Both the position numbers and the translations under genes were made by a program. Positions 55,633 through 64,000 of a stretch of DNA of 64,000 bases are shown in pieces (position 1 is the first letter of the stretch; every line of letters begins with the position of its first letter). The stretch lies in assembly GCF_014651515.1 (NCBI RefSeq), contig NZ_BMXA01000003.1:124001-188000 (forward strand), written 5' to 3'. The notes beneath the pieces are model-generated. The model made no database searches. It saw nothing but the letters and a program-made list of their open reading frames with translations, and was not told the origin of the DNA. Source of the stretch: Arenicella chitinivorans (lineage in GTDB: Bacteria > Pseudomonadota > Gammaproteobacteria > Arenicellales > Arenicellaceae).

Positions 55633-57726
55633 TTAATTTTGTAAGCGAGCGATATCAGCCACGTTCAGAAACAGGTTCTGAATCCGTTGCAGTACTGCTA
55701 GGCGGTTTTGTTGTTGCTGTGCATCGTCGGTCATCACCATGACCTGATCGAAAAAAGTGTCGATCGGGGTTCGAAGCTGAGCGAGTTTGGCCAGCCCGGT
55801 TTGGTAATCGCGCGCAGCAAACAATGCAGAACACTCGGTCTCCAATGCTTGTAGAACTGTGTAGAGCGCGAGTTCTGCTTCGTCCGCGAGCGCGTCAGTA
55901 TTCACTTCGGTTGAGACCGGTTGCGCTTGTTTGCGCAAAATATTACTGATGCGTTTATTCGCAGCAGCCAAGTCCTGAGCTTCTTCAACCTGACTGAACG
56001 CGTGGACCGCGCTGACGCGGGCATCGAAATCAAGCGGGCTGCTCGGTCGGCACGCAAGCACTGAGTTAATCGTCGAGGTGTCGACATCTTGCGTTTGGTA
56101 GAACGCCATCAAGCGACCACGAATAAAGTCAACGATGGCTTCCTGCGTGTCGCTGTCGACCGTAAACGATTGGTGCTGTTGGTACACGTCTGCGGCTTGC
56201 GCCACCAATTCGGGCAATTCCAGCGCGAGTTCTTTTTCGATCAGAATGCGCAGAATGCTGAGTGCAGCACGACGCAAGCCGTAAGGGTCTTTGTCGCCCG
56301 TTGGGATTTCCCCAGCGGCGTAAATACCGACCAGGCTGTCGAGCTTGTCGGCCAATGCGACTGCTTGTGCTTCGCCGCTGGCAGGTAACTGATCGCCGGC
56401 AAAGCGAGGCCAGTAATGTTGTTCGATACAGTCGCCGACCAATGCGGGCTCACCATCGCGATCTGCGTAATAGTGTCCCATGATGCCTTGCAATTCGTCG
56501 AACTCGCCGACCATGTCGGATACCAGATCGGCCTTGGCTAAGTAAGCACCACGTTGCGCGACCTCGCGGTCGGCCTTGATGCTGTCAGCCAGATTGCCGG
56601 CCAATGCTTGAATGCGCGTGACTTTGTCATGCACGCTGCCAAGTTTGACGTGAAACAGCACATCTTCAAGTCGTGACACACGCTCAGCCAAGGTGGTTTT
56701 TTGGTCGGTCTGCCAAAAGAATTGCGCGTCAGATAGTCGTGCGCGCAAGACCTTTTCATTGCCGCTGCGGACTTGATCAGGATTTTTGCTGACGATATTG
56801 CTGACGGTGATAAAGCGCGGCAGCAGGTCACCATTTTGATCGGTAAGATGAAAATACTTTTGGTGATCGCGCATGGACGACACCAGGCATTCCTGCGGTA
56901 CGTCTAAGAACTCAGGATCAAAACTACCCAACAGCGCGTTTGGATATTCAACCAGGCCAGTGACTTCATCCAGCAAGGCGGGATCAGGCTCGATTGTGCC
57001 ATTCACGGATTTCGCCAATTCGGCAATCTGTGTAGCGATCTGCGCTTGACGCTCGCTGAACCCAGGCACGATATGCCCTTGCTCTGTGAGTAATTGTGCA
57101 TAATGGTCGGCATGAGAAATTACAATCTCGCCGCTGCTGTGAAAGCGGTGGCCGCGACTGGTATTGCTAGACTGCACACCCAAGACTTCTAAATCAACGG
57201 TCGATGCGCCATGTAATAAGGTGACCCATTTAACCGGGCGCACGAATTCGGCACTGCCATCTCCCCAGCGCATGCGTTTCGGAATCGGGAGGCGTTTGAT
57301 CGCTTCATCCAAAATTTCGCTCAATAGGCTATCTAACGGTTTGCCAACTTCGGTAATCGTGGCCGCCAGCCATTCGCCTTTATCCGTTGCAATACGCGTC
57401 AGTTGATCCACGGATAGGCCGCAAGATTTGGCAAAACCCTGTGCTGCTGGAGTTGGGTTACCATCGCCGTCGAAGGCGGCTTTGACCGCGGGTCCGCGGC
57501 GTTCGATTTGTTGATCGGGCTGCCCGGATGCCACGTCAGGCACACGCAGCGCCAGGCGGCGTGGTGTAGCGAAGGGTTCGGCCTGTGCTTTGGCGTCTGC
57601 ATTGATGAGACCCGCTTCAAGCAATCCAGCCAGCACGCCGTCGGTAAATGCGTCAGATAGGGACTTCAGCGCCTTGGGAGGCAATTCTTCGGTGCCGATT
57701 TCAATGAGTAGCGTTTGTGTGCTCAT
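55633..57726 (-). CDS. glyS: Glycine-tRNA ligase, beta subunit
   Basis: 697 residues from the ATG at 57726; the earlier in-frame start at 57753 runs into glyQ and is unlikely. Recognised stretches: TLLIEIGTEELPPKALKSL at the start, FATPRRLALRV, KRMRWGDGSAEFVRPVKW, and DPYGLRRAALSILRIL. The C-terminal DALR/anticodon-binding region follows (FDQVMVMTDDAQQQQNRLAV). It acts with GlyQ as the alpha2beta2 enzyme that charges glycine tRNA. Only 1 bp separates it from glyQ. Confidence 0.95.
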   Translation of the reverse strand: MSTQTLLIEIGTEELPPKALKSLSDAFTDGVLAGLLEAGLINADAKAQAEPFATPRRLALRVPDVASGQPDQQIERRGPAVKAAFDGDGNPTPAAQGFAKSCGLSVDQLTRIATDKGEWLAATITEVGKPLDSLLSEILDEAIKRLPIPKRMRWGDGSAEFVRPVKWVTLLHGASTVDLEVLGVQSSNTSRGHRFHSSGEIVISHADHYAQLLTEQGHIVPGFSERQAQIATQIAELAKSVNGTIEPDPALLDEVTGLVEYPNALLGSFDPEFLDVPQECLVSSMRDHQKYFHLTDQNGDLLPRFITVSNIVSKNPDQVRSGNEKVLRARLSDAQFFWQTDQKTTLAERVSRLEDVLFHVKLGSVHDKVTRIQALAGNLADSIKADREVAQRGAYLAKADLVSDMVGEFDELQGIMGHYYADRDGEPALVGDCIEQHYWPRFAGDQLPASGEAQAVALADKLDSLVGIYAAGEIPTGDKDPYGLRRAALSILRILIEKELALELPELVAQAADVYQQHQSFTVDSDTQEAIVDFIRGRLMAFYQTQDVDTSTINSVLACRPSSPLDFDARVSAVHAFSQVEEAQDLAAANKRISNILRKQAQPVSTEVNTDALADEAELALYTVLQALETECSALFAARDYQTGLAKLAQLRTPIDTFFDQVMVMTDDAQQQQNRLAVLQRIQNLFLNVADIARLQN

Positions 57727-57727
57727 G

Positions 57728-58621
57728 TTACGCCTCCGCCTTTTTCGCGCCACGCGGAAAGCCGAGGGCTTCGCGGGATTCGTAATACGCTTGTGCCACG
57801 CCTTTGGCTAGCGCTCGAATACGACCGATGTAGCGTGCTCGTTCAGTCACACTAATTGCATGGCGCGCGTCTAGAAGGTTAAAGCTGTGGGATGCTTTTA
57901 AGACTTTTTCGTAAGCTGGTAGCGGTAACTGCGCTTCCAGTAATTGTTTGCTCTCGGCTTCGCAGGCGTTGAACTGATGAAACAGCTCTTCAACGTTGGC
58001 TTGCTCGAAGTTGTATGTGGATTGCTCGACTTCGTTCTGGTGGTAAATGTCACCGTAGGTAAAGTCGTCAGTCCATTGCAGATCAAAGATGCTGTCAACG
58101 CCTTGCAGGTACATGGCAATACGCTCTAGGCCGTAAGTAATCTCACCAGTAACCGGACGGCAGTCTAGGCCGCCTACTTGTTGGAAATAGGTGAACTGCG
58201 TGACTTCCATACCATTTAGCCAAACCTCCCAACCAAGACCCCAGGCACCTAATGTTGGCGATTCCCAGTTGTCCTCAACAAATCGAATGTCGTCAGACAA
58301 CATGTCGATGCCGAGTTGTTTCAGCGATTCCAGATACAGTTCTTGGATGTTGTCGGGGGACGGTTTGAGAATGACCTGGTATTGAAAATAGTGCTGCAGG
58401 CGGTTTGGGTTCTCTCCATAGCGGCCGTCGGTCGGTCGCCGGCAAGGCTGAACGTAGGCAGCGCGCATGGGCTCGGGACCAATAGCGCCGAGAAATGTGG
58501 CAGAATGGAAGGTGCCAGCGCCCATCTCCACGTCATAGGGCTGCATGAGCATGCAGCCTTGTTCAGCCCAAAAATGCTGTAAGCGTAAAATTAGATCTTG
58601 AAAGGACAATTGTTTACTCAT
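57728..58621 (-). CDS. glyQ: Glycine-tRNA ligase, alpha subunit
   Basis: 297 residues from the ATG at 58621 (the frame extends to 58720 but without family similarity). Class II synthetase core: [19 protein letters not shown] at the start, [39 protein letters not shown] and [18 protein letters not shown]. It is the first gene of the glyQ-glyS-gmhB-plsC operon. Its promoter must lie in the long non-coding region to the right. Confidence 0.96.
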   Translation of the reverse strand: MSKQLSFQDLILRLQHFWAEQGCMLMQPYDVEMGAGTFHSATFLGAIGPEPMRAAYVQPCRRPTDGRYGENPNRLQHYFQYQVILKPSPDNIQELYLESLKQLGIDMLSDDIRFVEDNWESPTLGAWGLGWEVWLNGMEVTQFTYFQQVGGLDCRPVTGEITYGLERIAMYLQGVDSIFDLQWTDDFTYGDIYHQNEVEQSTYNFEQANVEELFHQFNACEAESKQLLEAQLPLPAYEKVLKASHSFNLLDARHAISVTERARYIGRIRALAKGVAQAYYESREALGFPRGAKKAEA

Positions 58622-58997
58622 TTGCCTTGCTCGTATTGAGCCAATTTGATTAGCTGGACATGCACGCTTATCCACACGAGTGCCCACGAAAAAAGGCGGA
58701 TCGAACCGCCCGTGCATCAAGCTGGATATTATAGCGGACGGATACCAACATGCGAGTAGAGAATTTAGCTTTATCGTGCACTGAATTAGTGCGCATTGCG
58801 ATCAATGCAACGTTGTTGAGCAATTTAAATGGACAATATGTCAAGCTTATGATTTGAATTCATGCCAGTGTTAACAAAAAGTTATAAAACCGTAGACAAG
58901 CGGCAAAATTTCGTTTAACTTTGCGCACAGACTGAGGTCAAGCCCAAGTCGCCTAGGAGTGAGGAGAGTGCAGTTAATAGCACGACTCAAGAAAGTA
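58622..58997. other. Non-coding stretch upstream of glyQ
   Basis: About 375 bases without an ORF. It should hold the glyQ promoter on the minus strand. It also leads, on the plus strand, to an intrinsic terminator at 58998 although no plus-strand gene precedes it, so a small RNA is possible. Confidence 0.45.
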
Positions 58998-59037
58998 AAA
59001 AGGCTCGCAAAGAATAATAATAAGTGCGGGTCTTTTT
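58998..59037. terminator. Orphan intrinsic terminator, bidirectional
   Basis: AAAAGGCTCGCA at 58998-59009 pairs with TGCGGGTCTTTT at 59025-59036 (12 bp with two G-U pairs) around a 15-nt loop, ending in TTTTT. The A-rich left arm gives a T-run on the minus strand as well. There is no protein gene upstream on the plus strand. Confidence 0.75.
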
Positions 59038-59040
59038 ATT

Positions 59041-59515
59041 TTCGTATTAGGGGTTTCTATTTATTCAACTTATAAGGACATTTGAATATCAAATATATCT
59101 CCGCTGTAGGCACGTTATTTTCGTATTAGGGGTTTCTATTTATTCAACTTATAAGGACATTTGAATATCAAATATATCTCCGCTGTAGGCACGTTATTTT
59201 CGTATTAGGGGTTTCTATTTATTCAACTTAATAAGGACATTTGAATATCAAATATATCTCCGCTGTAGGCACGTTATTTTCGTATTAGGGGTTTCTATTT
59301 ATTCAACTTAATAAGGACATTTGAATATCAAATATATCTCCGCTGTGGGCACGTTATTTTCGTATTAGGGGTTTCTATTTATTCAACTTATAAGGACTTT
59401 GAATATCAAATATATCTCCGCTGTGGGCACGTTATTTTCGTGTGAAGGGCTAACCAATATTCACCTTATTAAGGACACTCGATTCCCGTTTCCTCTCTGC
59501 TGTGGGCACCTTATT
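59041..59515. repeat. Tandem repeat, six copies of a 78-80-bp unit
   Basis: Units begin at 59041, 59120, 59199, 59279, 59359 and 59437, each opening with TTCGTATTAGGGG or, in the last, TTCGTGTGAAGGGC. The first five are almost identical (changes are a one-base TA/TAATA length difference, GTAGG to GTGGG, and a one-base deletion). The sixth is strongly diverged. Unit length is not a multiple of three and no frame stays open, so it is non-coding. The remaining bases up to 59788 hold no gene. Confidence 0.93.
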
Positions 59516-59788
59516 TTCGTGTGAAAGGCTAGCAATTGTCGACTTGCTGACAGTTGCTTGATCGATGTTGGGTCACTACATCTTGTGCGGCTTATAACTC
59601 GTTATTGTCTCAAGTGGGATCTGGCTTAATCAATTGTATTGGTCGTACGGTTAGTGTCGGGTGCACCATTTTGGTGCGGTTGGTTCGTTTTGGTCTGCTG
59701 TTAGACTGTCTCTGCACTGAAAAGAGGCTGGGGTGCGTGTTGTAGGGAATTGTTTCACGCGTTTTTGATTATTGTTCTCATATGCTAT

Positions 59789-59803
59789 TGCGAATCATTC
59801 GCA
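59789..59803. promoter_or_regulatory. Fur box
   Basis: TGCGAATCATTCGCA is a perfect 7-1-7 palindrome of the ferric-uptake-regulator type (consensus around AATnATT). It lies about 50 bp before the first gene of an operon that ends with a TonB-dependent receptor, which is where an iron-controlled promoter is expected. Iron-replete repression by Fur is inferred. Confidence 0.75.
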
Positions 59804-59851
59804 TTTAAAATATGATCGCTGCGTGTTTAACAATTCCCCATTTAAAGCAGC

Positions 59852-60628
59852 ATGCGATCACTTGTCTTGTTTTTAACGTCTGTGGTGTCGTTTTCGGCCA
59901 CGGCGCATACCCCTTATTTAAAGCCATTTTCTTTCGAACCTATTGCCGGTGACCGCGTTACGCTAGATGCGTCGTTTGCCGAGAAATTCTTTGTGCCGGA
60001 AGCCGCATTCAATAGCGACTCCTTTGTGGTCATCACGCCTTCCGGAGAGTCCGTGGCGCCGGAGAGTAAAGTTGACCTTAAAACGCGCACGGTATTGGAA
60101 CACGCCTTGCCGGAGGAAGGCACATATCGGTTTTCTACGGGCTCACGATTCGGTGCGGTGTTTCGTACCTATGAGTTGGACGGAGAGCAGCGTTCGGTGC
60201 GCGGTGACGAGGAGCCGATACCGGAAGGCGCTCAGGTCGTTGCACACTTTCAGTCAGTGACCAAAGCCGAAGCCTATGTCAGTAAAGGTGCGCCGAGTAA
60301 TTCTGTATTAGCGGCACAGAATTCAGGATTGGAGGTTGTGCCGGTCTCACATCCTAACAGCTTGTTTGCGGGCGATGCCTTTGAGTTTCAGGTGTTATTC
60401 AATGGTGAGCCGATGGCGAACTTTGAACTGAATGCGCACCATGGCCGCGATCAATTTAGTGAAGACAAAGGAATAACACTCAGCACCGACGCACAAGGAA
60501 AAGCGGTGCTCACCGCGGAAAACCAAGGCGTGTACCTGATTTTTGCGCGTCATCGTGCGCCAGCACCAAGCGACGCGGCCGCGCCAACTTATAGCCATAC
60601 CACCACGTTGACCGTGGAAGTTTTCTAA
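59852..60628 (+). CDS. DUF4198 periplasmic protein
   Basis: 258 residues with a signal peptide (LVLFLTSVVSFSATAHT, cleavage near residue 18). The body follows the DUF4198 pattern: HTPYLKPFSF at the mature start, TLDASFAEKFFVPEAAF, and a C-terminal Ig-like part (FEFQVLFNGEPMANFELN; VYLIFARHRAP). DUF4198 proteins sit next to TonB receptors and metal uptake genes and are thought to bind a metal or ligand in the periplasm. It is the first gene of the Fur-box operon. Confidence 0.83.
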   Translation: MRSLVLFLTSVVSFSATAHTPYLKPFSFEPIAGDRVTLDASFAEKFFVPEAAFNSDSFVVITPSGESVAPESKVDLKTRTVLEHALPEEGTYRFSTGSRFGAVFRTYELDGEQRSVRGDEEPIPEGAQVVAHFQSVTKAEAYVSKGAPSNSVLAAQNSGLEVVPVSHPNSLFAGDAFEFQVLFNGEPMANFELNAHHGRDQFSEDKGITLSTDAQGKAVLTAENQGVYLIFARHRAPAPSDAAAPTYSHTTTLTVEVF

Positions 60629-60659
60629 TCCCCCTTATTGAGTGAACAGAGGTTTAATC

Positions 60660-61589
60660 ATGACAAACAATTACCGATTACTCATTCTCGCCCCATTGCT
60701 GGGTTATGCGTTGAGCGTGAATGCAGCGCCGCACAATAAGCCGGGCGTAATTCTGGATTACGATTTAAATGCCGATGACAAGCTGTCGATGGAGGAATTC
60801 GTCGAAGCGCGACGCACACGTTTCACCAAAACCGATACCGATGGTAACGGCACGGTGGATGAAGGCGAATACGTGTATGAGTACGAAGGGCGACTACAGA
60901 AACAGTTGGAAGTTGCACGGGAAGCGCAGGTCGCGCAAACCGGTACGCGATTTAAAGCCATCAATAAAGATGAGGACGCCTACATCAGTCGCGATGAGTT
61001 TATTGCTTCCGGAAAGCGCGGATTCGACTACTTAGACGTGAATCAGGACGCGGTGATCCTGGCCACCGACGCAGATCCAGTGCGCGAGAAAGCCAATAAG
61101 GGCGATGAGAAACAACCGTTACGACGACGCTTTTCGATTGGTATGCCGTCGAGCCACAATGTCGCGGGCATGATCGCCTTGTATGACACGGATGGCGATG
61201 ATCACGTGACCTACGACGAGTATCTCGCGGTTCGAGAAGCGCAATTCAAGCGTACCGATGCTGATGGAAATGGTTTGATCGACGAAAAGGAATATTTGTT
61301 TGAGTTTGAAGATCGTCTGGATGCTCAAATAGCCGATACGCACGAATCTCAAATTAAGCAAACCTATGTTCGGTTTGGTGTGTTGGATAAGGATGAAGAC
61401 AAAGCCATGACCTTCAAAGAGTTTATGTTGTCCGGCGCACAGTCGTTTAATCGTTGGGACACCAACGGCGATGGTTGGGTAACGGTATCTGATCCAGCAC
61501 CAGCGCCACGTCAAAAGCCGAAGAAGGACCAAGAGACAGCGAAAGCTGAAACTAACGCGGTTGCGGCTGGCCTCGCCGCCAAGGATTAA
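60660..61589 (+). CDS. Secreted EF-hand protein with eight motifs
   Basis: 309 residues from the ATG at 60660, behind AGAGG (a GTG at 60642 is less likely). The signal peptide ends near residue 22 (SVNAA). Eight EF-hand loops can be seen; the clearest are DTDGNGTVDEGE, DTDGDDHVTYDE, DADGNGLIDEKE and DTNGDGWVTVSD. Residues about 31-133 and 170-275 are two copies of the same four-loop block. The C-terminal tail is Lys/Pro/Ala-rich. It should bind calcium in the periplasm or outside the cell. It is the second gene of the operon; its partner is unknown. Confidence 0.85.
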   Translation: MTNNYRLLILAPLLGYALSVNAAPHNKPGVILDYDLNADDKLSMEEFVEARRTRFTKTDTDGNGTVDEGEYVYEYEGRLQKQLEVAREAQVAQTGTRFKAINKDEDAYISRDEFIASGKRGFDYLDVNQDAVILATDADPVREKANKGDEKQPLRRRFSIGMPSSHNVAGMIALYDTDGDDHVTYDEYLAVREAQFKRTDADGNGLIDEKEYLFEFEDRLDAQIADTHESQIKQTYVRFGVLDKDEDKAMTFKEFMLSGAQSFNRWDTNGDGWVTVSDPAPAPRQKPKKDQETAKAETNAVAAGLAAKD

Positions 61590-61619
61590 CCTGGTCGGCA
61601 TCTGGTTGGAGTGTGCGTG

Positions 61620-63065
61620 ATGTTTAAATCTAGCAAATTGGTGTTTTCCCTGATCTTGACGATCACGATTAGCGCCCCAGTATTTGCGGCTGAGAAAACC
61701 GAGGTGCTTGGTCAATTTGGTGGCATGCCCGTTGAACTTGTGCTGGCAAATGGACGCGAGTTAGATGCGAACCAGCGCCAACGCTTGTCGACCGTGGTGC
61801 AGGAGTCGGATGCCGCATTGAATCAGATCGGCAGTAAGTCCGAACTTGGGCAAATAAACGCAGCTCGACACGGCGTGTTATCGACTTGGTTGTTTCAGGC
61901 TATTTCGCGTTGCGAAGCATGGCGTGAAACCACAGATGGCCGAATTAGTTGTCGTCAAGGTGCGCTGGAAACGTACTGGAAACAGCAGATTGACGAACTG
62001 GGACAGGCCCCGGACCGGCGTGAGGCGCGTCGCTTAGCGCGTGATGCCAACGAGGCGACGGTGCAATTGAATGACAATCATGCCATCGAGTTTGATGCTG
62101 CGGTTGAGTGGAACTTAGCGTCCATCGCAGCGCCAGTGATGCTGGATGCAGTTGCAAACGAAGTATCGACTTTGTTGCCGGGTCACGGGTTTACCTTAAC
62201 TCATGGCGAGGCGCGAATTGCGCAAGGGATTAACCCAGAGGATGCGTGGTTGCGGTCGAAACAAACGATGGCTGGCCCTGCATTAGAGGCAGTCACCGAT
62301 GGTGCTATGTATTCGTTTACGCCTTGGGAGATGCAACGAAACGTCGAGCGACGTCGATTCCCTGGTTGGATTGACGCTCGCTCCGGTTGGCCAGCGGCTA
62401 AGCATGCTTCGGTTGTGGTTGCGTCCACTGCATTGGATGCCAAGGTGTATAGCCTGTTGGCCAGTAGTGTGCCAGCGCAAACGTTGTTCGAGTCCTACGT
62501 CGAGACTGCAAGCTCGTTGTTGTTGATCGCTGAAGATGGGCGCATTCAGACGCATGGCCCGGTGTTTGCGGGCATGGCGACGCGTGCCGACTCGGTTGCG
62601 GGTCAGCTGCCCGGGTTTAGCATCGATCTCGAGATTCCAGAGATTAACGAAAGCCCTTATCACCAACCCTATGTCAGTGCCTGGATTTCAGATAAGCAGC
62701 AGAAACCGGTGCGGAATCTGTTGCTCTTGGGCGATGAAAAGCGCTGGATGCGCGAACTCAGAGTGTGGTGGCGGCGAATAGGGCGTGCCAATAGCTCAAT
62801 TATTGATGGTTTAAGCGGCGCGACGCGTAAGCCCGGACACTACACGATTGCCTGGGATGGACTGGATGATTTTGGTCAGCCGGTGTCCGACCGTGAGTTG
62901 ATCCTACACATTGAAGCGAGTCGTGAGCATGGCGGGCGCACCTATAAATCAATTCCCCTGCAACTCGATGCACTGCCCGCAGGCAAGGTGCTCGAACGTG
63001 ATGGCGAGTTGGGGCAAATCAGCATACGTATAGAAGATGCCGCAACGACGGTATCCGCGCGTTAA
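61620..63065 (+). CDS. ApbE-like (degenerate) protein fused to DUF2271
   Basis: 481 residues from the ATG at 61620 (in-frame GTG at 61611). The Sec signal peptide ends near VFAAE. Residues about 30-330 follow the FAD:protein FMN transferase (ApbE) layout (SKSELGQINAA; a TALDAKVYSLLAS segment in the metal-binding position). The usual flavin motif LDLGGIAKGYAxD is replaced by an EWNLASIAAPVMLD stretch that lacks the GIAKG. The last 130 residues are a DUF2271 domain (RELRVWWRRIGRANSS; GHYTIAWDGLDDFGQPVSD). Activity of the first domain is doubtful. It lies between the EF-hand and receptor genes. Confidence 0.75.
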   Translation: MFKSSKLVFSLILTITISAPVFAAEKTEVLGQFGGMPVELVLANGRELDANQRQRLSTVVQESDAALNQIGSKSELGQINAARHGVLSTWLFQAISRCEAWRETTDGRISCRQGALETYWKQQIDELGQAPDRREARRLARDANEATVQLNDNHAIEFDAAVEWNLASIAAPVMLDAVANEVSTLLPGHGFTLTHGEARIAQGINPEDAWLRSKQTMAGPALEAVTDGAMYSFTPWEMQRNVERRRFPGWIDARSGWPAAKHASVVVASTALDAKVYSLLASSVPAQTLFESYVETASSLLLIAEDGRIQTHGPVFAGMATRADSVAGQLPGFSIDLEIPEINESPYHQPYVSAWISDKQQKPVRNLLLLGDEKRWMRELRVWWRRIGRANSSIIDGLSGATRKPGHYTIAWDGLDDFGQPVSDRELILHIEASREHGGRTYKSIPLQLDALPAGKVLERDGELGQISIRIEDAATTVSAR

Positions 63066-63131
63066 TTCTTATACCGACTAGATCGGGTAAGGCGAAAAAC
63101 ATTTTTGAAGTAAGGTTTTGCGGAGATAGCA

Positions 63132-64000
63132 ATGAAATTATATAAACAAGTGAGTGTGTTGAGCACAGCGTTGCTCGGTGCGCAAGTTAGCACTCTGGTC
63201 AGTGCGCAGCAGGCCGATTTTGGCGAAGTGACAGAGTTGCCGAAGTTGGTGGTCGAAGAGGCGCACGAAAACAATGTGTCGCACACCATTCGAAAAATGG
63301 AAGCGTTAGAAATTCAGCGTTTGTCGATCAGTAATATTGAAGACACCACACGTTATATACCTGGTGTGCAAGTGAATGACGGTGGCAATCGTTTTGGAGA
63401 TGATGGCTTTAATATTCGCGGCTTAGAAGGTGATGCCGTGGCAGTCACGGTTGATGGTGTGTCGTTGGGTGAGACTCTGAATCCACCGGATTTCGCGCCG
63501 TATGGTATGTACGGATCGACGCGCGGACAAACTGAGTTAGAGCATGTCAAAGCGGTGACGATTACCAAGGGTCCGAGTGCGGTGACCAATGGCGGCAGCG
63601 CGCTGGCTGGATCGGTGGCCTACACCACGTTGTCGGCGTCTGATCTGTTGCAAACCGTGGAAGGGAATACGTTTTTCGGCATTGAGACCGGTTTTGATTC
63701 GCGTTCGGAAGAATTAATGGTGAGTGCCAAGCTCGCCAACCGAACTGGTCGCCTGGAATCGATGCTGTTGTACACCCTGCGCGATGGCGATGAAATGAAA
63801 TCGCATGATTCGGGTACTGATATCGTCGGTGCAAATCGTGGCCAGGCCGACCCATTCTCAATTGAGTCCGACGCGATTCTGGCGAAGTTCGCATACCAGC
63901 TGACCGATACACAGCGCATAGGTGTGGTGTATGACTCAGTGGATCGCACCGCCGATGGGACACCGCTTTCGCGTAATAGTTCAGAAGCGTACCCAAGCAG
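63132..64000 (+). CDS. TonB-dependent receptor, N-terminal part (cut by window edge)
   Basis: An ATG at 63132, behind CGGAGA, opens a frame with no stop to the right edge (289 residues visible). A signal peptide (LSTALLGAQVSTLVSAQ) is followed by the plug domain: FNIRGLEGDAVAVTVDGVSL, VKAVTITKGPSAVTNGG and LAGSVAYTT. The last is typical of haemoglobin/transferrin/lactoferrin-type receptors. It should import an iron compound across the outer membrane with TonB energy. It is the fourth gene of the Fur-box operon. No TonB box can be assigned with confidence. Confidence 0.9.
   Translation, partial: MKLYKQVSVLSTALLGAQVSTLVSAQQADFGEVTELPKLVVEEAHENNVSHTIRKMEALEIQRLSISNIEDTTRYIPGVQVNDGGNRFGDDGFNIRGLEGDAVAVTVDGVSLGETLNPPDFAPYGMYGSTRGQTELEHVKAVTITKGPSAVTNGGSALAGSVAYTTLSASDLLQTVEGNTFFGIETGFDSRSEELMVSAKLANRTGRLESMLLYTLRDGDEMKSHDSGTDIVGANRGQADPFSIESDAILAKFAYQLTDTQRIGVVYDSVDRTADGTPLSRNSSEAYPS

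Noticed and set aside
59041-59515. Tandem repeat considered as a CRISPR array
   Set aside because: Whole 79-bp units repeat with no unique spacers, and no cas genes are present.
59554-59745. 63-residue plus-strand ORF between the repeat array and the Fur box
   Set aside because: No ribosome site, cysteine-rich random-looking product and no similarity to any family recognised.

Overview
The window reads as chromosome of a marine-type gammaproteobacterium of moderate GC content. This rests on linked gammaproteobacterial blocks: petABC-sspAB, hslVU, and glyQ-glyS-gmhB-plsC, together with kbl-tdh, an outer membrane phospholipase A and a potFGHI-like polyamine transporter. No rRNA or tRNA gene and no convincing CRISPR array was found. 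The genus cannot be fixed from sequence alone.

Layout. 0-5 kb: the start of a lipoprotein gene runs off the left edge. It is followed by an Lrp/AsnC regulator divergent from a Cys/Met-type PLP enzyme and by kbl-tdh (threonine to glycine plus acetyl-CoA). 4.8-8.7 kb: an Xre/RES toxin-antitoxin pair with a perfect inverted repeat at its promoter, a small secreted peptide, an AT-rich sulfotransferase-like gene and pldA. 9-13 kb: a polyamine ABC transporter. 13-25 kb: a secreted amidohydrolase, rarD, a CoxE/MoxR pair, alkB, a small mechanosensitive channel, two adjacent GT41/SPINDLY-like proteins (one diverged) and rep. 25-34 kb: cytochrome bc1, sspAB, hslVU, an SDR and gshA.

34-44 kb: a Tat-exported beta-helix protein, a broken IS110-family element with hairpin-rich ends, then a TetR regulator with a 22-bp perfect palindrome ahead of a complete RND efflux operon (MFP, RND pump, outer membrane factor).

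44-53 kb: an accessory region of small AT-rich ORFs that looks like a gene-cassette cluster without an integrase in view. It holds two attC-like sites, a 133-bp MITE-like element, and a family of about 32-nt hairpin repeats. Between the two attC-like sites lies a small P-loop gene followed by an overlapping OLD-family nuclease / UvrD-like helicase pair, an arrangement like Gabija anti-phage defence.

53-64 kb: a large mechanosensitive channel, plsC, gmhB, glyS and glyQ. Then comes a 1.2-kb non-coding stretch with an orphan terminator and six copies of a 78-80-bp tandem repeat. A Fur-box-preceded operon follows: DUF4198 protein, an internally duplicated EF-hand protein, a degenerate ApbE-like/DUF2271 fusion and a TonB-dependent receptor that runs off the right edge.
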